A stretch of 64,000 nt of DNA from Nectonema munidae (GCA_030549495.1 JAUIRK010000172.1:310001-374000); one strand, 5' to 3'; positions 1 through 12,239 are shown, numbered from the stretch's first letter. The notes: generated by a model not told the origin, from the sequence alone. A program made the numbers and translations.

Positions 1-700
1 TTTTCGAAAATAAAATTGTTGAACGAGATTATCCCTCTTAATGGTATTCAAAAAGTCAGTCAGTTCAATTTATTAAGCTTGACTATAAATGAAAAGCTTA
101 CATGGGACAATTATGTAAATAAAACCTCTTCTAGATTAAATTATATAATAGGAACACTAAAAATAAGAAAAAACATATTTCCAAATGAAATCAATTTATT
201 ATATTATACAAATCACTAATCCTACCGTATTTAACTTATAGCATAATCAACTCGGGATATAAAAATACAGAAAAATTATTCAAAGTTCAAAAAAACCTTG
301 CGATTAATTTTCAGCAAAAAAAGTACAGTCATACAAACAATCTTTTGATAACAAATGGTTTACTCAAATTGGACGCCATTTATCTGAAACAAGCTTCAAA
401 GTTACTATATAAACACGTACATGTAATGTAACCTTTCACTTTCATACATTGGATCTAATTCAAAAATAATTATAACTATCCATTAAGGTTCCCCAATCAA
501 CTTTATATACTCTCCAGTTCTGAAAATTCTCTAAGGCATCGTTGTAGCCTTTTTGTAGAAAGAAGTTCTTTCATATCGGCGCTTAGATATGTCTTTAAAT
601 TTCTCTTAAATCCAAACTTAAGATCTTTTTACTCTCAAAATACGACCTGGTTTATTGTAAAATGCATAACGGTTTTTTTTCAACGCTATATTCTCCTTTT
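1..700 (+). pseudogene. LINE reverse transcriptase C-terminal relic
   Basis: Decayed C-terminal (thumb and post-RT) part of a non-LTR retrotransposon protein. Frame one runs to about 219 and contains a segment ending NEKLTWDNYVNK, typical of the strand after the RT palm. A frameshift near 205 moves the reading to a frame with ILPYLTYSIINSGYKNTEK, the usual 'tyG...W' block of CR1/L2/Jockey-type proteins, open to about 425. A third stretch to about 690 looks like the protein's tail. The 5' end lies outside the window. It resembles the LINE tail at 26.4 kb in layout. Clade is not certain. Confidence 0.6.
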
Positions 701-720
701 TTCAAGATTTTGCATAGTTG

Positions 721-2794
721 CATTCATGGTGTGTGCAGATACTAGCAGTTCTTTCTAGCATTTTCTGATGCCATTCAATCAATAATAAAATATAATATAC
801 ATTTTTATTCGTCAGTTGTAACATTTTTTAATAATAATAATTCAATTCTTGTCATTTCAATAAATTTCTTTCTTTTTTCCTTAATATTTTAGGGCCAAAA
901 TTGTTCAATTTGTTTAGGGAGAATTCTACTTCTGAAGAATTTGACCTCTCGACAATTCAGCCTTTTGATTTTTTATTATATTTTGCGGGACAAATCGTAT
1001 TCTTGAAATTTTGTTCTGAAGACAATATGTTTTTTGAATTATTTAGCTTTTGAATAATTTTTTTTCTTATATGGGAGACAATTCATTCCTTTTAAATTTT
1101 CTTTCCAACACAATTAACATTCTGTGGGTTTTTGATTAAATTTTTGAGGCATTTCAACTTCTGCGAAATAAGTTAAAAGGTATAATTCAACCTTTTATAT
1201 AGTTTCAACTTATTTCGTGCGATCATTTGCCCTCTGCATAGTTTTTTGTACAGGACAACTTTTTGATATTTCTTTTTTTAAGGCAAATCTTCCTCTATAT
1301 ATTTTGCTCTTTATCGACAAGACTAAAAATAATAACCCTAACCCATTAAAAAAAAAGTACACGTGTTTTTTAAATTTCTAATACAGTTGATTTATGAGAA
1401 ATTTATCGGGTATTTTACCCATGTTCAAAAATTTCCACAAAAATTTATAGATAAATACCATCAATGGTAGGCAGCCATCAAGCAAGACAGAAGTATAAAA
1501 TGTTTTCATCGACACACCATGTCTAGACACATATAAAGAATTCTTTTCCTTCTACATTTGTTTGTTTAAACACGTGGAAAAACATCGTCCAGATTATCCA
1601 AGCTATTATTTTGTGTAACTATTCTTTTATAAGAAATTGTATCTAAAACGTGAAATTCCAATTATTCTGGCTAACAAGAGTAAACAAAGAGCACCAGAAT
1701 CTAGCTCCTTTTCAACATTTATCACATTTCATATTTTTCTTCTACAATGCTACGACTTTTTTTCTTTTCTTTCTTGGTTGATCTTCTTCATACAAAAAGT
1801 AATTTCCTATGAGCTTCTTACTTCACAAAAATGATTTTAATATTGTTATATCTGTCTTTTTTTAAAATATCACACCATATAAAATAGCTTGTAGATATTT
1901 ATTAAGTTTAAAAATTGGTTAGTAATATATTATGCTGAGATTGGATATATTTTTCCAACTTACAAGCACTAATCCATATTTTTTGGCCTGAAAACTCATG
2001 GACTAATAAGTTGAAATCAAAAGAAAGGTTTCCCTGATACCGAGTTTTCAGCTTTTAATACAATACTTACACTCTTGATTCTGTATCTTATCGAATTTGA
2101 AATTACAACGAAATGTTCATTTATTAAAAAGTTGTGATTTCGATTAGGCCTTGTATTTCCAGGAAATTGTTGACAGAGAAGGATACTTCATTTCAGATTC
2201 TAGGGCTCCATGGTAAAAGAAGGGTTAAAACGATAACATGCATTGTTAATTCGATTATTTCAAATTATTTAAAGTCAAGGTAATTGAATTAAATAAATTT
2301 TTTATAAAAATGCAAAGTAAAATGATGATATGAAACAAAGAAAGAGAGGATTGGTTTTGTTATTTTTCTTTAAAAAAAGAAACATTTATTTTATTTTTTT
2401 TAGTTTAATGGTAGATAACAGAACCCAAAGTTAAACAAAAAAAAATTTGGTGGAGTGGATGTTCCTGAAAAGGATAAAAATTTTTATGAGCCATATAAAA
2501 AACATTTATACCGGTTACATTTGATACAATTTCAACGATTTAAAACAGTATTAGATGACATTTTATTTTAATGTTTCAAACTATAAGTCTCCTGGAATAT
2601 TTTAAACAACGATGCAAAACATATATTGATACTATATATTTTAAACCATGGTACTTAAATCAACAGTAATCATACATTCGTTGAAGATATAGTGTTTGTC
2701 ATACTTAACAACAGATGTCCCTAATTAGTATTTGTTAAAATGTCTATTCTTCTCTACACACATGGCTTTTTTATGCAAACCTATATTATCAATT
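721..2794. other. AT-rich non-coding stretch
   Basis: No open frame with a recognisable protein, no clear splice-bounded exon and no terminal repeats seen. Short poly-A/T runs only. Confidence 0.5.
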
Positions 2795-3931
2795 TAGAGC
2801 ACGAGAAAGTCATCTATAAAATTAATCTCTAACCTTTAAAAAAGTCGAAACCAAGATTTAGAACTTGATAAAATTTGAATCAAACAAAAATATAAAGTCA
2901 ATAAAATCATTTTTTCAAATTTAGGTCAATAAAGTCAATTTTCAATAGTTTTTATTGAAAAATATTCAAAATACATACGTACACTGATTGGAGCTTTGAT
3001 ACCTTAAATTCAAAATTTTATAAAGAAGAAAAAGTTTAAATGAATAGGTTAATAAAATATGTAAGAGTAGAACTTCACTCACAATACACATAATTATGGA
3101 TATGTTGTTGATAACGCTTTTATAGTAATACAACAGATTTGTAGAACATGTTATAAAAGTAAGTTAAAACAAGACGAAAAATATGATAAATTTCATGAAT
3201 ACTTTCAAAAAAATTACAAGTTTTGGAACGATCATTTTTGCTAAAGTCGTGTAAAACTTTTTGACAAAACTGGGTTTATTGCGCGTCTTTATTTGGTCGC
3301 ATTTTGGTGCGTGTGGTGTATACAGTAGTGGAATAGAAATTTTTTTCTATCACCCACATAGTGTTGTGAATGGGGCAAAAAGGGCCAACTCAAAGAGAGG
3401 GTTAACTTTTCAAAACTGTTATCTAAAAGAACACACGCTTTGTGCATAAGTATGCTTTTTACAAAGAATTTGCGTTGCGATATTTGTGTAATCGCCACAT
3501 TATTGTGAGTGAGAAAAGTGACTTCGAAAACGTAGCACAGGGGAAGATAGAGAGTGAAAGTTGCTGACGCACAATGCATGAAGACTTACTTCTGAGATTT
3601 TCAGACTTTAGATTTCTGGGAACGTGACTGGAGCTCATTTGTTTGACATATGTTTTATGTTATATGCCTGATGTGACTGAAAAATGAGAAGCATAGAGGA
3701 AGTGAACATTTAACACATTTTTGTATTGACACCTTTTGTAATTTCAATTGTAAAGTCGCATAGAATTCTTGTTTTTTAAAAATACTTATTTTCCTTTTCC
3801 TTTAAAAATTATGCCAAAAAATACGAAGTCTTCTTCACAAAACTTTAAAGAAATCATATTTAAACTTCCTAAAGAATTTACTTCAACTCCTAAAAATGAA
3901 CTCTATTGCAAACTTTGTAATTGCATTCACT

Positions 3932-6025
3932 AGAAAGACTAAATTTTTTCACTACCTAAAATGACTGGAGCGGTCATTTTGGACCGCTCTGTTATTTCAG
4001 TCAAAATAATTTTCATAGGATTAAAAAATGTAACAAATCAGAAATTTTATTCAAAAATTAATATTGTTTGGTATAAAATATAAAACTATATACATTTCAT
4101 AGAGTTATTACACAAAACATTTGTCATTTTTTTCCCAGTGTGTTTCCCACAAGTTAAGTTGCACTCAAGACAGTTGTTGGTTGACTTGTTTCTTCATTTG
4201 GAAAAACTGCACTGTTTTCTTTTTGAAGAAGGACATATGTTCGTTGTTGTTTCTTTATTCTCTTCAGCATTGGTTAATTCGTGTACTAAAACTTGTAAAA
4301 ACTTTCTTCTTGATATGTTTTCCTTGGTTACTTCCTTGTATAAAACCTTACTTCCTGTCTTTAAATCGTTTATGGCTAACAAGTCTAACATGTTAAAAAA
4401 ACTGCCAAATGCCACCTCCTACAACCACTTTTGCAGGTGAAATATCTAGCCATTTGGTCCATTACATCTACTCTTTACTTTGTATTGTTGTAAAATTCAA
4501 TAGTTTCTGGAAGTTTTTTATATGATTCTTTTTTATCGTGACATTTTCATGCAAAGAACTTAAAACATACACGTTTTGTTTTTTTTACCTTTATAAACAG
4601 TGAGACCGCTTCCAAACTTTGAAAAGAAAATTTGGCTAGAATAAAGTGATTGCTTTTTCAAGTTTTCTAAGTTTGGAACTTCTCTTCTGTTCTTTCTAAT
4701 AGTTCAGACTATTGTCGTACTTTTGTTTAAAAAACTTTCAGCCAAATCCAAAGAAGTGAAAAAAATGTCTATAGTTACATTGTATCCTTTATTGAAATAG
4801 GGAGACATAAGTTCAAGACAAACATGTGAAGGCACGGAAACTTCACCATTTCTCGTATCGTCTTTTCCAAAATATGGAAAAGAATTACACAAGTACTTCG
4901 TTGTATTATCGGCGAGACACCAAAATTTTATATCGAATTTGTCGGGTTTATTAGCCATGTATTGTCGAAAAGAACATCTTACATGGAAATAATTGCTGAT
5001 CAATTGTCAAATTTTCAAATGGTAAGAAACTTGCTTGAGAATTTGCTATAAAACGCACCCAAATTTCACGAACGTGGAGAAAACGATCATTAGACGCATT
5101 TTGTCTTCTGGTAAGGTAATTCTGAACTCATTGTGTTTGGAAATAAAGAGAGACCCCATTTTTTGTTCCATAAATCATTCAGCGGAGTGTTTTTAGCTAC
5201 CAAAAAGCCTCTTGCGTATTGCAGCCCAATGAAAGATAGTATATCTTGTAAAGATAAATCAAAAGTATTGTCTTGTATTTTGCCATGTAAGACGGTGTAT
5301 TTCTGCACAAGCTTGAGCATAAATTTATCAAAAAAGAAAGTGAAGGCTGTAATTGGTGAATTTTTTTCAATATGTCGTCTTGCATAAAAAGTTGGCCCGG
5401 AATGACAGCGAAAAATATTTTCTTTGGATGTTTTCTTCATAAAATGTTCTTCATTTTGCAGGAACCATTCTACGTTTGATTTTGTAATTATGGGATCTTG
5501 ACTAACATTTGTTTCTTTTTGTGTGTTATTATCGGACCTTGTATCTGAGTCAAAAGAAAACAAACATTGGTTGTTTTAATAAGTAAATTCTGTGTCATCA
5601 GAATTAGACGCGCAGCTAGAAGAAGTGTCCATGATAAAGTGAATGAAAACAGGAAGAAACAAATGTTGTATTCAGTCAATTATACTTTCTAAATTCAACT
5701 CTTACGCAACTCAAATATACGCATATACATAAATATATTTCTACATAGATATCATAATTAGTAACATAAAACATTTAATATTACTATATTTTAATGCATT
5801 TTGGTGTAGAAATGACATCGGTCACTTTTGACCGATTCATTATAGGTATACTTATATATAAAAATTGTTTTATTTTTTATTCTATTTAAATTTTATCCCG
5901 AATATAAATTTATCAAGTTTTCTACACATTCTTAAAATTTGAAGTCAATATGTGTCTAAACAATTGTCTCAATTTTCAATAAAAAATAGAAAGCGGTCAA
6001 AATTGACCGCTCCCTCCGTCTTTCT
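3932..6025 (-). mobile_element. piggyBac-type element with GGTC palindromes near its ends
   Basis: Insertion in the hAT coding region. The left edge begins agaaagac (3932) and the right edge ends gtctttct (6025), an 8-bp inverted repeat, each flanked by ACT (3929-3931 and 6026-6028). Removing the insert and one ACT restores the hAT frame. Near both edges lie hairpin-like palindromes: gagcggtc-N6-gaccgctc at 3972-3993 and agcggtcaaaattgaccgct around 5992-6012. A related one, atcggtcacttttgaccgat, is at 5818-5837. The encoded protein is piggyBac-like, yet the junction is not TTAA. Confidence 0.6.
4125..5632 (-). pseudogene. piggyBac family transposase pseudogene (PGBD4-like)
   Basis: Starts at an ATG at 5632 (MDTSSSCASNSDD, the acidic N-terminus usual for this family). 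An in-frame stop comes after about 18 codons, then an open run to 5090 with SPITAF...FFDKFML and LSFIGLQYARG, the DDE_Tnp_1_7 N-terminal region. Further frames give TIDQQLFP (first catalytic Asp), YMANKPDKFDIKFW, TIDIFFTSLDLAESFL (second Asp) and VDVMDQMARYFTC (third Asp). It ends in a Cys/His cluster (CLECNLTCGKH), the C-terminal cysteine-rich domain. Stops and frameshifts make it inactive, but all domains are present in order, so it decayed by point mutation and small indels. Confidence 0.8.
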
Positions 6026-6988
6026 ACTGTCAAATATTTTTTGTTGAAAGTCATAAAAAGACTTAAAAACATTCAAATAAAGAGAATTCAAAATTTGCTA
6101 CTTCTTCAGTTCAAACGTTTATTAGTGCTAATAACTTTGTAAAGAAAGTAACAGAATCTTTTTTGTCAGATTAAATATTTGTTCAAATATATGGGGCACA
6201 ATAGTCTAAATGCAAATTCTTATCGATATTACATTACAAGTCTTGCAGAAAATATAAAAGAATGTATCTCGTTTGGAAATAATTATTATGTAAATGTTTT
6301 GGTTGGAGATATAAGTTTACCAAAGAAAGCGCATTTAATTGATTCTGTTTGCTGCTGTTATACTTCAGTCCTAAACCAAGTTGAAGTCAAAAGAATTGTG
6401 TTGGACTTCTCTGATGCTGGATGGACTTTTTATAATTGATAGAGCAAAAAAAGGCCTTGTTGTTTCTTCTATATCGGACGATTTGAAAGAAATTTTGAAG
6501 TACAAACCTTTACTGAATTTGGTTGAAAAATGCAAAGATGAAGGTTATTATGTTCAGAAAGCATATGAAGATTTATCACAACTAAACATACCAAATGATG
6601 TGTGTGACGTTGAGAAATTATGAAGATAACAAAGTCTGATGTTAGCCCTTTCCTGTACTGTGTACTTGAAAATAGACAAGCCACATCAATAAAAGTAGAA
6701 AGAAGTTTTTCTATTCTCAAAAACATATTAAGTAAAAATCGCAATTAAATGATGACAATGTTTGTAAATACCAATTTAAGAACTATAATTATGATATTTT
6801 ACATGATATTCGTAAAATAAAGTTTTTATTTTGTTAGATAAACATATAAAGTCTTTTTTTTGGTCAATTTTTTTGTTTTTTTAAGTTAATATTATAAGGT
6901 CAATTTTTCAACTTTTTTAGGTCAATATTTTTCGCGCTCTAATTATCATCATCGCATATTTTCGATTCACAGAAAGGGTGATTTACAG

Positions 6989-7301
6989 CAGCGTTTTTCA
7001 AAATTTTTCCCTGCGCCCATAACAAGAAGCGCAGTTTGCATCGCGACCCATAATACTTAGGTGTAATAAGACAAACTCTTTTCACTAGGTACATTTATTA
7101 TCGAGAATTTATATGTATATTTTTTACGATCTGAACATTGTTTTATTTATTTGTATGAATAAAGTATTATTACTTTTAGAAGAACAAATATAGAGGAAAT
7201 TCCGACAGTTCAAGAAAAAAAAGATTTCATTTTTGTCACGACCCATTTTATTTTTCACGCGACCCACTTAAGGGTAGGGACCCACCGTTTGAAAAACGCT
7301 A
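6989..7301 (-). mobile_element. Non-autonomous hAT MITE, copy 1
   Basis: Terminal inverted repeat CAGCGTTTTTCAAA at 6989 pairs with tttgaaaaacgct near 7300. Flanks atttacag (6981-6988) and atctacac (7302-7309) match at 6 of 8 positions, the length expected for hAT. The same family lies at 46583-46765 in the opposite orientation. No coding capacity. Confidence 0.7.
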
Positions 7302-7439
7302 ATCTACACAATATTCAACAAACGCCTTTACAATTTCTCACAATTGTGATAAGTTCCAAGTTGTCAGACATGTATATGAGATAGATTAATACAACATAAC
7401 ATAATTTAACATAAAATAAAAAGGTAGATGCCTATGAAA

Positions 7440-7810
7440 ATTGCATCTGAGAATTAATAAACAAGAACAGGATGTTTTTCATTTTTCCATATTCTTCTTC
7501 TTGAAAAGATCAATACTATCTGATTGATTTTGTTTGTCAACTTGCTTTAGACGTGTTCCACCAATATAAAAGATTTTTACCAATTTGTTGATGATAACAC
7601 TTGTCAAGATATTGAATCTTCGCCAGATCCTTTGAAAATATTTATATCATCTGCAAAAATTTTTACACGAGAGTTTATAAATTATGTCATCAATGAAGCT
7701 AGCATGAATTCCAGTGAATAGGATATTAAAAAGAATTCAATTAGTATTATAAATACACTAGGCAAGATGGCTGGAAAGCTTTATGTCCCAAAAGAAAAAT
7801 AAAATTGAGG
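7440..7810 (-). pseudogene. LINE reverse transcriptase scrap
   Basis: Minus-strand reading gives SRVKIFADDINIFKGSGED around 7620-7670. FADD is the RT catalytic motif C in its usual context. Upstream is a hydrophobic stretch in the position of the 'LLF.LYIND' motif, though poorly matched. Stops occur every 20-50 codons. Clade cannot be given. Confidence 0.4.
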
Positions 7811-8319
7811 GAAAGGGTTTCTCAAAATAGATAGGTAAGATGAGTTCTGCTTGAAGACTGTCATCAAATGTAAAATTAAAAGTATGAAACTGTTTTCATT
7901 TTTTTGCTATATAAATTATGTTTCTCATATTTTCATCATTGACAGCATAAACTCATTTAATTACAAGATTTTTAATATCAGGGGTGCGACGCTAAAAACA
8001 TCCTAAACGATTTGTGTATTAAGGAAACAAATTAAGATTTTATTAAAAATGCTATAAAAAGTTGCCATTTGAAATTGCTTGATACTTTTGTATATCTAAT
8101 AAAATATTTTGTATTACTTTCAAAACTTTTAATTCATTACACAATTCATCAAATTGAAATTTTTTTGCTTCTTTTTCGAAAAGAGTATATTTATATGTAG
8201 TTTTTTGTGCTGAATTTTAAAATGTTCATTAAAATATCAATTTTTAACATGCCTCTTCTAAACCTCATCCGATTCATCTTCAGCAATTGTCCACAGTAGT
8301 CTGCTAACATGGTTGGGCA

Positions 8320-9875
8320 TCATTTGCATTGATACCTTTTTTCGAAAACAGAAATGGTTTGATGGAACCGTTCCCCATGTTCGTCACTTACTGCTCCATA
8401 ATTTTCGGGGAAAAAATCCAGATGTGAGTGCAGAAAGTGCATCTTTAATGACATGTTGCTATTCAATTCTTTCATTGCTAGCAATAAAGTTTCGATTAGT
8501 TCAGGATGGTTGTTTGCTTTATGGTTACCCCAAAAGTCTTCACATAAAAATTTGAATGATTCGCATACTTTTTTCTCTCTAACGCGGAGGACTGAAGAAA
8601 ATAACTCATCTTTCAAAATTTTGCGAATTTGAGGCCCTACAAAGATTCCTTCTTTGATTTTTGCTTCACTGAATGAAGAAAACTTTTGCTTCAAATACTT
8701 AAACCCGTTGCCCTCACGATCCATCGCTTTAACAAAAATTTTCATTATACCAAGCTTGATTTGCAAAGGAGGTAAAAGGATTTTCCTTGAAGGCTCCAAA
8801 CTTGAATGCATTACATTTTTTTGACCAGGTGTCAAATTTCTTGAAGTTCAATCTTTTTTCAAGTAATGCAAACTTCTCGCAAGACTATCCCATTCACACA
8901 AAAAGCAACAGTACTTCGTGTATCCTCCTTATAACGCCATCAGTAAAGCAATAACCTTCAAATCCCCGCATATTTCACAATTATACTGAGTGTATTTAAC
9001 GTTAATAAGCAAGTCTTTGAGGTTTTCATATGTTTCCTTCATTTGTTGTAAATATGCGATGGGTATTGATTGCTTGTTATCCCCATTTTAAAGCAGGACT
9101 CCCTTAAGACTGGTTTTTGAAGAGTCAATGAATAACCTTCACTCAGATGGGATGTAATCTATTTTCATTTCTCACATCAAACTAAATATATCGTCACAAA
9201 TAATGAAAGAATCTTTTTGTACAAAAAAATTTTCAAAAGTTTTATGACGATTTCTGAACACAGAAACATTCAAATCTGGTTGAAGCAAACACCACTCTTG
9301 CAGTCTAGAGCCTAAGTTTTCAGCTTTGGATTTAGTAAGTTGAAGATCCCTTACTAAATTGTTTAGTCTTGATTGTGTTAACAATTGTGGTTTTTTGAAA
9401 AAAGACCCAGAAAAAAATGGATCTAAATCTTCCCTATCGCCAAGTAACTCAATGTTGTCATCACTTGAATCAGAAACAATGTGATCTGGAGCAAGAGGAA
9501 CTGGTAAGTCTTCATTGTGTTTCACTGGTCGAGTGGCAGATGGCAAATTTGGATATTCAATTGTCTTCTTCTTTTTTCTGGAAATTCCACTTTTCAGTGG
9601 CGGTAGTAAACAAAAATAACAGTCGTCTATATGATTTTTCTGCTCTTGCCATATCATAGGAATAGCGAAAGGCATTTCCCTCTTTTTTGTACATCCATTG
9701 CCTCAAGTTTGTCGCACAAGTATTGAAACAAATGTGTGGAGCCCAACTTTTATCTTGATCGCATATCTGCCAACCAAAATACAAAGAGTATGCCTTTTTA
9801 ACGTTTTTAGTAATGGATCTTTTCTGGGCTTCGAAGGTAACTTCTCCACAAATATAACAAAAGTTATTAACTTAT
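8320..9875 (-). pseudogene. Family X pseudogene, copy 1 (uncharacterised repeated protein family)
   Basis: Reading down the minus strand: a Cys-pair module (FCYICGEVTFEAQKR) near 9860-9810; QDKSWAPHIC..CATNLRQWM near 9760-9705; a frameshift, then MPFAIPMIW and a second Cys pair (DCYFCLL) from 9675; an acidic Ser-rich linker; LTKSKAENLGSRLQEW; then, past several stops, CGDLKVIALLMAL and KYCCFLCEWDS (9000-8880). The last open part (8835-8320) has LPPLQIKLGIMK, SEAKIKEGIFVGPQI, MSLKMHFLHSHLDFFPENYG and DEHGERFHQ. A second copy at 12240-13690 has the same order. I know this as a protein family present in many copies in arthropod genomes; its function is not established. The His/Cys-rich N-terminus suggests zinc binding. 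Confidence 0.7.
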
Positions 9876-9884
9876 CAAACAAGA

Positions 9885-10385
9885 ACGCGACATAATAAAA
9901 AAAATTTGATATGACTGAAAAAATTGTCTTCAACTGCTGTCAAATAAAATGATTAATGACCAAGAAAGGAAGAGTAAATTTATGATGTCTAAAATAATAA
10001 CAATATATAATAACAATTATGTAATATAAATAATAAAAATAACAAATATAAAATAATAATATATAATAACAAATATGAGTTTTGTAAACACTGTATTTTG
10101 CAAACCAGAGCTAATGAGGCCAAATGACTAATAAATTTTAACATAGTGATACTCCTGAAACAAGTTTTTGCTTGTTTCGCAAAGGAAGCAAATTTGATAT
10201 TGTGTAGTGAAATGCTTCGATGGTATCGATTTTTTAAATCTTGTGAATAGGAAACAATTAACTTGTATAGGCGAAACACGAGCCTGTTTTGAAAAAATGG
10301 GAGAAAATTTTCAAAAGTTCTTCCCACGTTTCTTTATACTTGGATAATATGTGATAATTTTATTTTTATATAAAGATCATTTCTA
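9885..10385. other. AT-rich spacer
   Basis: Contains repetitive TATAATAAC-like sequence (9990-10070). A 112-codon open frame on the minus strand here is low-complexity at its end and shows no family features, so it is not called as a gene. Confidence 0.4.
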
Positions 10386-10389
10386 AATG

Positions 10390-10795
10390 ATCTCGAGGCA
10401 AAAGCGAGTAACAGGCGCTTTAACCTCGTATAGCTCCGGGTGGATCAAGCTGGTTAGCTTTGGACCGCAGTTGTTCTATGAGAAAATAACTCTGATTCCA
10501 AATTAGCACTGCCTTGTGGGTTAAGTACTTGGTTGTACAAAGGCTAAAGGTTTCCAGTCCTGAATACAAACACTGGTTGGCGTCAGGAAGGGCATCCGGC
10601 TTGTAAAAATTCTGCTCCAATTTACTTTGCAATGATCCAAAACTTTATAGGGCGGGGTACAGCCCGAAGTACTCCGTGGGTCCATCCAGTAGAAAGCGAT
10701 GCGAAGGACAGGAACCTATGGAGAAACAGGATCAAGCCATCGACCCCCATTTAGGGGATAAGATGATGATGAAGAAGAAGAAGAAGAAGGATAGC
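10390..10795 (+). mobile_element. RTE-like LINE 3' end or SINE with RTE-type tail
   Basis: GC-richer block containing ggcgtcaggaagggcatccg (10578-10597) followed by gcttgtaaaa. This signature is shared by 3' ends of RTE-clade LINEs and SINEs that borrow them. The block ends in gacccccatttaggggat and a microsatellite tail (gatgat then gaagaa) at 10760-10790, as expected for target-primed retroposition. No RT is present, so this is a 5'-truncated LINE or a SINE. Confidence 0.6.
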
Positions 10796-10991
10796 GCCCA
10801 ACGAAAACTCCGGCATAAAAAGATCCCCTTCCGAATAGGATAGATCCTTGCACAGTCTATAAAATCATAATATAGGAAGTAAATATAAAAGTATATGAGT
10901 CCATATGGAAAACATTTGGCTGATGTTATATTTTTTTGATTGATGTCCAAGTAAGATAAGCAAAATTTAAAATAAACCATTGGTATTTCAG

Positions 10992-11014
10992 GATTTTTTC
11001 GTGTATTTTCAATG
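10992..11014 (+). other. Possible 23-nt microexon
   Basis: Bounded by tatttcag and gtagga. In the frame that matches the next exon it reads IFSCIFN. The intron to 11092 would be 77 bp. Very short, so weakly supported. Confidence 0.2.
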
Positions 11015-11091
11015 GTAGGAATTAGATAAATTTGGTATCAAAACATCAAAAGGTAATAAATAAATTTTTTGTTTTTTTACCTTTTATTTAG

Positions 11092-11566
11092 CAAATGGGA
11101 ACTACTTTAATTCTCACTTAAATGGAAAATGGAATGAAGATTTTGAGGACATCTTGAAGATAAATCTGAATTTAACATATTTTGGAGATCAAATATCTGG
11201 CAAACAATTTTTCATTCATATTTCTATGCATCATAACACGATTTTTACACTTGGCATACAAAATGATCTGATTACTTACGAAGATTCTATTTCATTTGAA
11301 AAGAAAACTCGATATCTTGCTTTAGACAAAGAAAATTTTTTTGGCCAAAAGTGTAAACTTAAAAAGGTAAAATATTTTCATTATTTTTCATTTCTAAATT
11401 AGAGGAAATAATCGTAAATACGATATTTTAGACTTAGCTGCAATATGAAGTTTGTTGTACAAAATAACTTCAACTTTAATTGTTACAGTTAAAATCAAAA
11501 AATATGCTAACAGATTTTGAATCTTTTAATCTTATAGATACAAATCGAAAAAGGAAAGGTGTATAG
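11092..11566 (+). CDS. Candidate host gene, two exons (unknown protein)
   Basis: Exon 11092-11366 has a pyrimidine-rich acceptor (ttttttaccttttatttag) and a donor AAAAAG|gtaaaa, and encodes about 91 residues beginning NGNYFNSHLNGKWNEDFED. It is rich in alternating hydrophobic residues, as in a beta-sandwich. Exon 11489-11566 follows a 122-bp intron with acceptor ttgttacag. The join is phase 0 and stays open for 25 codons to TAG at 11566. Alternatively exon two ends at 11558 (aaag|gtgtat) in phase 1, which would splice in frame to the candidate exon at 16069. The 5' end is not established. I do not recognise the fold. Confidence 0.4.
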
Positions 11567-11649
11567 AAAAATATCTATAAAAAAATTAAGACGTTAAGCC
11601 GCTGGATGTCCAACTAACTGGCTAATCATAAAAATAGATACTTAAAAAA

Positions 11650-11815
11650 AATTGAAAATAAATATACTTTTAATAAAGGTAAAGGTAACGGTACTCAGGG
11701 TGTGTTCATCAAGAAGGCACACTTACGCTGCATTTATCGAAGAATTATATGAAGAAAGTAGGCTTGGTGCCGGATCGAACCCAAGACCTTGAGTTATCGA
11801 CTAACCAACCTAAAA
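11650..11815 (-). mobile_element. tRNA-derived SINE, copy 1
   Basis: On the minus strand: A-box-like tggttagtcgataac, then B box ggttcgatcc in tcttgggttcgatccggc (plus 11774-11791), spaced as in a Pol III promoter. The body (accaagcctactttcttcat) and the tail with cctttacctttatt follow. The body is shared with the element at 38700-38840. Confidence 0.6.
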
Positions 11816-11939
11816 AAAATTTAATTTTTTTTAAATAAAAATAACTCATTCTTTGATTTGTCATGTAAATTAAATTAAAACTTTGAAATATCTAAATGAG
11901 AGTGAAGATGATTGTAACTTGATAAAATTTATCTTTCCG

Positions 11940-12135
11940 AAATATGATACACCTAATAATCAGGGTGTATATACCAGCGGCCACAAGGCTTTTTACACAC
12001 CCTTGCAGAACTCTCCATGATTTTTTTTTTTGAACAGTTTGGTTTTTTTTTCAAAAATAGTTTGGTTTTTGGATCTATATGTGTACTTTTTTTTTGATTC
12101 TGCTGAATAAATTCTTTCTTCTTCTTCTTCTTAAG
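11940..12135 (+). mobile_element. Retroposon 3' tail ending in a CTT microsatellite
   Basis: Ends in tgctgaataaattctttc then (CTT)n at 12105-12133. Polyadenylation-like aataaa next to a microsatellite tail suggests a truncated LINE or SINE. No coding trace. Confidence 0.35.
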
Positions 12136-12239
12136 TATACTCCTGTGAAAATTTTTCTAATTTTTAGTATATGAAGAGAGAAATGGAAAATTGGGTTAAG
12201 AGATTTCATAAATAATTTAGAAATTTCAAATACTTAAAA

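Larger units (their letters stand above)
3811..6790 (+). pseudogene. hAT-superfamily transposase relic
   Basis: The ATG at 3811 opens a short N-terminal part with a zinc-finger-like pair (LYCKLCNCI). The frame is cut at 3931 and resumes at 6029 with FFVESHKK and later ATSSVQTFISANNFVKKV, so joining across the insertion keeps the frame. Several stops and shifts follow (6168-6440, then another frame to 6620). The best-preserved part, 6629-6752, holds VERSFSILKNILSKNRN, the conserved hAT C-terminal dimerisation motif. The DDE core is not recognisable. It is a dead copy, older than the piggyBac-type insertion inside it. Confidence 0.7.
2795..6943 (+). mobile_element. hAT element relic split by a later insertion
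   Basis: Outer limits proposed from an imperfect inverted pair: tagagcacgagaaa at 2795 and cgcgctcta ending at 6943 (read inverted as tagagcgcgaaaa, 12 of 14 matching). The interior contains hAT transposase pieces at 3811-3931 and 6029-6790. Without the 2.1-kb insertion at 3932-6025 the element would be about 2.05 kb. No clean 8-bp duplication was found, so these ends are provisional. Confidence 0.35.

Noticed and set aside
4194-4415. Separate small gene on the minus strand
   Set aside because: It is the C-terminal part of the piggyBac-type transposase pseudogene.
9989-10327. 112-codon minus-strand frame
   Set aside because: Half is low-complexity from a TATAATAAC-like repeat; no family features or splice context.
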